Assembly: GCF_031143425.1 (NCBI RefSeq)
Contig: NW_027150048.1
Coordinates: 62,001-126,000 of the forward strand
DNA from: Pleurodeles waltl
Lineage: Eukaryota; Chordata; Amphibia; Caudata; Salamandridae
Reading direction: 5' to 3'
DNA length: 64,000 nucleotides
Under the pieces are notes generated by a model that saw only the letters and a list, made by a program, of their open reading frames with translations, was not told the origin of the DNA and did not search any database. Positions 58,637 through 64,000 of this stretch are shown in pieces; the stretch's first letter is position 1; each line of letters starts with the position of its first letter. A program made the position numbers and the translations under genes.

Positions 58637-61600
58637 GCGGCACACATGTCAACTTAGACAAAAGTTGAATATTTTTCTAAGTCCCATCTCATAATGAGAT
58701 GGGACTTAGAAAAAAATTCAACTTTTGTGAAAAGTCAAAAGAGCTTCCAAGTCCCTTGTCAGAAAGGGAATTTGTTACTTCTTTGAAGAAGAAAATTAAA
58801 TTTGGATGTTTTCACTTTTTGGACGATAAAGGTTGACATTTTTTCTAAGTCCCCATTCAGAATGGGACTTTGTGACTTTTTTGAAGAAATGTATTGAATT
58901 TGGATTTTTTCACTTTTTGGATGAAAAAAGAAGAATTTTTTTCAAAGTGCCCATTCAGAGCCAGACATTGTCACTTTTTTGAAGAAAAAAATTGAAATTA
59001 GATTTTTTCACTTTTGGGACTAAAAAAGATGAAATTTGGATTTTTTCACTTTTTGGATGAAAAAAGTTGAAATTTTTTCCAAGTGCCCACTCAGAATGGA
59101 TTTTTTTTCACTTTTTGGAAGAAAAAAATTGAAATTTGATTTTTTCACTTTTAGGACTAAAAAAGATGATTTTTTTTTTTTTTTCACTTTTTGGGTGAAA
59201 AAAAGTTGAAATTTTTTCCAAGTGCCCACTCAGAATGATTTTTTTTTAACTTTTTTGAAGAAAAAAATTGAAATTTGATTTTTCACTTTTTGGACTAAAA
59301 AAGATGAAATTTAGATTATTTCACTTTTTGGATGAAAAAAGTTGAAATTTTTTCAAAGTGCCCATTCAGAGCCAGACATTGTCACTTTTTTGAAGAAAAA
59401 AATTGAAATTAGATTTTTTCACTTTTGGGACTAAAAAAGATGAAATTTGGATTTTTTCACTTTTTGGATGAAAAAAGTTGAAATTTTTTCCAAGTGCCCA
59501 CTCAGAATGGAATTTTTTTCACTTTTTTGAAGAAAAAAATTGAAATTTGATTTTTTCACTTTTAGGACTAAAAAAGATGAAATTTTGATTTTTTCACTTT
59601 TTTGGTGAAAAAAGTTGAAATTTTTTCCAAGTGCCCACTCAGAATGGAATTTTTTTCACTTTTTTGAAGAAAAAAAATGAAATTTGTTTTTTTCACTTTT
59701 GCGACTAAAAAAGATTAAATTTGGATTTTTTCACTTTTTTGGTGAAAAAAGTTGAAATTTTTTCCAAGTGCCCACTCAGAATGATTTTTTTCCCACTTTT
59801 TTGAAGAAAAAAATTGAAATTTGATTTTTCACTTTTTGGACTAAAAAAGATGAAATTTAGATTATTTCACTTTTTGGATGAAAAAAGTTGAAATTTTTTC
59901 CAAGTGACCACTCAGAATGGGACTTTGTCACTTTTTTGACAAAAGCTATATATTTGCACTTTTTCACTATTTGGATCAAAAAAGTTTATCTTTCCATTCA
60001 ATAAGTCAAAATGTCCCATTCTGACATGGGAAGCGGCACACATGTAAACTTAGACAACAGTTGAATATTTTTCTAAGTCCCATCTCATAATGAGATGGGA
60101 ACTTAGAAAAAAATTCAACTTTTGTGAAAAGTCAAAAGAGCTTCCAAGTCCCTTGTCAGAAAGGGAATTTGTTACTTCTTTGAAGAAGAAAATTAAATTT
60201 GGATGTTTTCACTTTTTGGACGATAAAGGTTGACATTTTTTCTAAGTCCCCATTCAGAATGGGACTTTGTGACTTTTTTGAAGAAATGTATTGAATTTGG
60301 ATTTTTTCACTTTTTGGATGAAAAAAGAAGAATTTTTTTCAAAGTGCCCATTCAGAGCCAGACATTGTCACTTTTTTGAAGAAAAATATTGAAATTAGAT
60401 TTTTTCACTTTTGGGACTAAAAAAGATGAAATTTGGATTTTTTCACTTTTTGGATGAAAAAAGTTGAAATTTTTTCCAAGTGCCCACTCAGAATGGATTT
60501 TTTTTCACTTTTTTGAAGAAAAAAATTGAAATTTGATGTTTTCACTTTTAGGACTAAAAAGATGAATGTTTTTTTTTTTCACTTTTTGGGTGAAAAAAGT
60601 TGAATTTTTTTCCAAGTGCCCACTCAGAATGATTTTTTTTTAACTTTTTTGAAGAAAAAAATTGAAATTTGATTTTTCACTTTTTGGACTAAATAAGATG
60701 AAATTTAGATTATTTCACTTTTTGGATGAAAAAAGTTGAAATTTTTTCCAAGTGCCCACTCAGAATGGGACTTTGTCACTTTTTTGACAAAAGCTATGAA
60801 TTTGCACTTTTTCACTATTTGGATCAAAAAAGTTTATCTTTCCATCCAATAAGTCAAAATGTCCCATTTTGACATGGGAAGCGGCACACATGTCAACTTA
60901 GACAAAAGTTGAATATTTTTCTAAGTCCCATCTCATAATGAGATGGGACTTAGAAAAAAATTCAACTTTTGTCAAAAGTCAAAAGAGCTTCCAAGTCCCT
61001 TGTCAGAAAGGGAATTTGTTACTTCTTTGAAGAAGAAAATTAAATTTGGATGTTTTCACTTTTTGGACGATAAAGGTTGACATTTTTTCTAAGTCCCCAT
61101 TCAGAATGGGACTTTGTGACTTTTTTGAAGAAATGTATTGAATTTGGATTTTTTCACTTTTTGGATGAAAAAAGAAGAATTTTTTTCAAAGTGCCCATTC
61201 AGAGCCAGACATTGTCACTTTTTTGAAGAAAAAAATTGAAATTAGATTTTTTCACTTTTGGGACTAAAAAAGATGAAATTTTGATTTTTTCACTTTTTGG
61301 ATGAAAAAAGTTGAAATTTTTTCCAAGTGCCCATTTAGAATGGATTTTTTTTCACTTTTTTGAAGAAAAAAATTGAAATTTGATTTTTTCACTTTTAGGA
61401 CTAAAAAAGATGATTTTTTTTTTTTTCACTTTTTGGGTGAAAAAAGTTGAAATTTTTTCCAAGTGCCCACTCAGAATGATTTTTTTTTAACTTTTTTGAA
61501 GAAAAAAATTGAAATTAGATTTTTTCACTTTTGGGACTAAAAAAGATGAAATTTGGATTTTTTCACTTTTTGGATGAAAAAAGTTGAAATTTTTTCTAAG

Positions 61601-62139
61601 TGCCCACTCAGAATGGAATTTTTTTCACTTTTTTGAAGAAAAAAATTGAAATTTGATTTTTTCACTTTTAGGACTAAAAAAGATGAAATTTTGATTTTTT
61701 CACTTTTTTGGTGAAAAAAGTTGAAATTTTTTCCAAGTGCCCACTTAGAATGGAATTTTTTTCACTTTTTTGAAGAAAAAATTTGAAATTTGTTTTTTTC
61801 ACTTTTGCGACTAAAAAAGATTAAATTTGGATTTTTTTCACTTTTTGGGTGAAAAAAGTTGAATTTTTTTCCAAGTGCCCACTCAGAATGATTTTTTTTC
61901 CACTTTTTTGAAGAAAAAAATTGAAATTTGATTTTTCACTTTTTGGACTAAAAAAGATGAAATTTAGATTATTTCACTTTTTGGATGAAAAAAGTTGAAT
62001 TTTTTTCCAAGTGCCCACTCAGAATGGGACTTTGTCACTTTTTTGACAAAAGCTATGAATTTGCACTTTTTCACTATTTGGATCAAAAAAGTTTATCTTT
62101 CCATCCAATAAGTCAAAATGTCCCATTTTGACATGGGAA
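58637..62139. repeat. Segment duplicated 37.1 kb away, copy 2
   Basis: This is the distant copy of 21540-25037, with the same unit order (1396, 848 and 1259 bp) and the shared private variants listed there. Beyond 62140 the order resembles 26434-28278 (about 986 then 848 bp), so one 1,396-bp unit present at 25038-26433 is missing here. Confidence 0.75.
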
Positions 62140-64000
62140 GCGGCACACATGTCAACTTAGACAAAAGTTGAATATTTTTCTAAGTCCCATCTCATAATGA
62201 GATGGGACTTAGAAAAAAATTCAACTTTTGTGAAAAGTCAAAAGAGCTTCCAAGTCCCTTGTCAGAAAGGGAATATGTTACTTCTTTGATGAAGAAAATT
62301 AAATTTGGATTTTTTCACTTTTTGGACGATAAAGGTTGACATTTTTTCTAAGTCCCCATTCAGAATGGGACTTTGTGACTTTTTTAAAGAAATGTATTGA
62401 ATTTGGATTTTTTCACTTTTTGGATGAAAAAAGAAGAATTTTTTTCAAAGTGCCCATTCAGAGCCAGACATTGTCACTTTTTTGAAGAAAAAAATTGAAA
62501 TTTGATTTTTTCACTTTTGGGACTAAAAAAGATGAAATTTGTATTTTTTCACTTTTTGGATGAAAAAAGTTGAAATTTTTTCCAAGTGCCCACTCAGAAT
62601 GGAATTTTTTTCACTTTTTTGAAGAAAAAAATTGAAAATTGATTTTTTCACTTTTAGGACTAAAAAAGATGAAATTTTGATTTTTTCACTTTTTTGGTGA
62701 AAAAAGTTGAAATTTTTTCCAAGTGCCCACTCAGAATGGAATTTTTTTCACTTTTTTGAAGAAAAAATGTGAAATTTGTTTTTTTCACTTTTGCGACTAA
62801 AAAAGATTAAATTTGGATTTTTTTCACTTTTTGGGTGAAAAAAGTTGAAATTTTTTCCAAGTGCCCACTCAGAATGATTTTTTTTCCACTTTTTTGAAGA
62901 AAAAAATTGAAATTTGATTTTTCACTTTTTGGACTAAAAAAGATGAAATTTAGATTATTTCACTTTTTGGATGAAAAAAGTTGAAATTTTTTCCAAGTGC
63001 CCACTCAGAATGGGACTTTGTCACTTTTTTGACAAAAGCTATGAATTTGCACTTTTTCACTATTTGGATCAAAAAAGTTTATCTTTCCATTCAATAAGTC
63101 AAAATGTCCCATTCTGACATGGGAAGCGGCACACATGTCAACTTAGACAAAAGTTGAATATTTTTCTAAGTCCCATCTCATAATGAGATGGGACTTAGAA
63201 AAAAATTCAACTTTTGTGAAAAGTCAAAAGAGCTTCCAAGTCCCTTGTCAGAAACGGAATTTGTTACTTCTTTGAAGAAGAAAATTAAATTTGGATGTTT
63301 TCACTTTTTGGACGATAAAGGTTGAAATTTTTTCTAAGTCCCCATTCAGAATGGGACTTTGTGACTTTTTTGAAGAAATGTATTGAATTTGGATTTTTTC
63401 ACTTTTTGGATGAAAAAAGAAGAAATGTTTTCAAAGTGCCCATTCTGAACCAGACTTTGTTACTTTTTTGAAGAAAAAAATTGAAAATAGATTTTTTCAC
63501 TTTTGGGACTAAAAAAGATGAAATTTGGATTTTTTCACTTTTTGGATGAAAAAAGTAGAAATTTTTTCCAAGTGCCCACTCAGAATGGATTTTTTTTCAC
63601 TTTTTTGAAGAAAAAAATTGAAATTTGATGTTTTCACTTTTAGGACTAAAAAAGATGAATTTTTTTTTTTTTCAGTTTTTGGGTGAAAAAAGTTGAAATT
63701 TTTTCCAAGTGCCCACTCAGAATGATTTTTTTTTAACTTTTTTGAAGAAAAAAATTGAAATTTGATTTTTCACTTTTTGGACTAAAAAAGATGAAATTTA
63801 GATTATTTCACTTTTTGGATGAAAAAAGTTGAAATTTTTTCCAAGTGCCCACTCAGAATGGGACTTTGTCACTTTTTTGACAAAAGCTATGAATTTGCAC
63901 TTTTTCACTATTTGGATCAAAAAAGTTTATCTTTCCATCCAATAAGTCAAAATGTCCCATTCTGACATGGGAAGCGGCACACATGTCAACTTAGACAAAA

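Larger units (their letters stand above)
21278..64000. repeat. AT-rich higher-order satellite array, right part
   Basis: The satellite resumes after the retrotransposon and continues past the window end. Core landmarks start at 21540, 22931, 23779, 25038, 26434, 27426, 28278, 29680, 30803, 31651, 32911, 33623, 34882, 36279, 37265, 38113, 39506, 40627, 41474, 42727, 43579, 44464, 45312, 46159, 47043, 47893, 48741, 50001, 50850, 52281, 53712, 54560, 55408, 56803, 57790, 58637, 60033, 60881, 62140, 63126 and 63974. Intervals fall on about 712, 848, 986, 1122, 1259 and 1396 bp, plus off-ladder 885, 884, 1431 and 1431 bp. I see no gene, RNA gene or further transposon in these 42.7 kb. Confidence 0.95.

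Noticed and set aside
21419..59229. Recurring ORFs in the right array that look like a repeated protein family (for example at 25558-25758 and 35401-35601)
   Set aside because: Their similarity is explained by the tandem DNA repeat, and there is no start context, promoter or codon signal. They are by-products of the satellite.
1..64000. CRISPR-like appearance of a regular repeat with variable segments
   Set aside because: The period is about 137 bp with no unique spacers, the variable parts are themselves repeats, and there are no cas genes. The context is eukaryotic.

Overview
The window looks like animal, very probably salamander, nuclear DNA. It has no host genes I can recognise. About 53.5 kb is one AT-rich tandem satellite array that runs off both ends of the window. 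It is interrupted once, at 10828-21277, by a complete 10,450-bp LTR retrotransposon of much higher GC. I lean towards a newt (Pleurodeles type) because the LTR resembles, from memory, an LTR family that is abundant in newt DNA. That is recollection and was not searched.

Satellite (1-10827 and 21278-64000): the basic monomer is about 137 bp, built from three related sub-repeats of about 38, 38 and 61 bp. Monomers are grouped into higher-order units, each holding a diverged core of about 437 bp. I located 51 cores by the landmark GCGGCACAC. Core-to-core distances form a ladder of 437 + 137n bp with n = 2 to 8, commonest at n = 3 (about 848 bp). The only off-ladder distances (885, 884, 1431 and 1431 bp) belong to four units sharing one out-of-register junction. 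Each core carries a row of inverted repeats, including a near-perfect 73-bp palindrome. Larger duplications are layered on top: a head-to-tail pair of about 9.9-kb blocks, a partial third copy 37.1 kb away, and pairs of 2.58 kb, 1.43 kb and 269 bp. No credible protein gene lies in the array; its short ORFs come from low-complexity A/T sequence.

Retrotransposon (minus strand): two 2,687-bp LTRs (5' LTR 18591-21277, 3' LTR 10828-13514) flank one uninterrupted 1,592-codon gag-pol frame (13545-18323), with a candidate primer-binding site, a G9 polypurine tract and a 5-bp target duplication CCCAC. The domain order is Gag, protease, integrase, reverse transcriptase, RNase H. The protein motifs are Ty3/gypsy, but integrase precedes RT as in Ty1/copia, which is the hallmark of the Gmr1 group. 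Its Gag contains a region resembling the vertebrate SCAN domain. I found one base difference between the LTRs, so the insertion is recent. It interrupts an otherwise ordinary 848-bp satellite unit. The U3 part of the LTR holds an unusual run of at least 14 perfect short hairpins.

The parts relate by nesting: the satellite is the host, the element is a young passenger, and array growth by unequal exchange or amplification at several scales explains everything outside the element.
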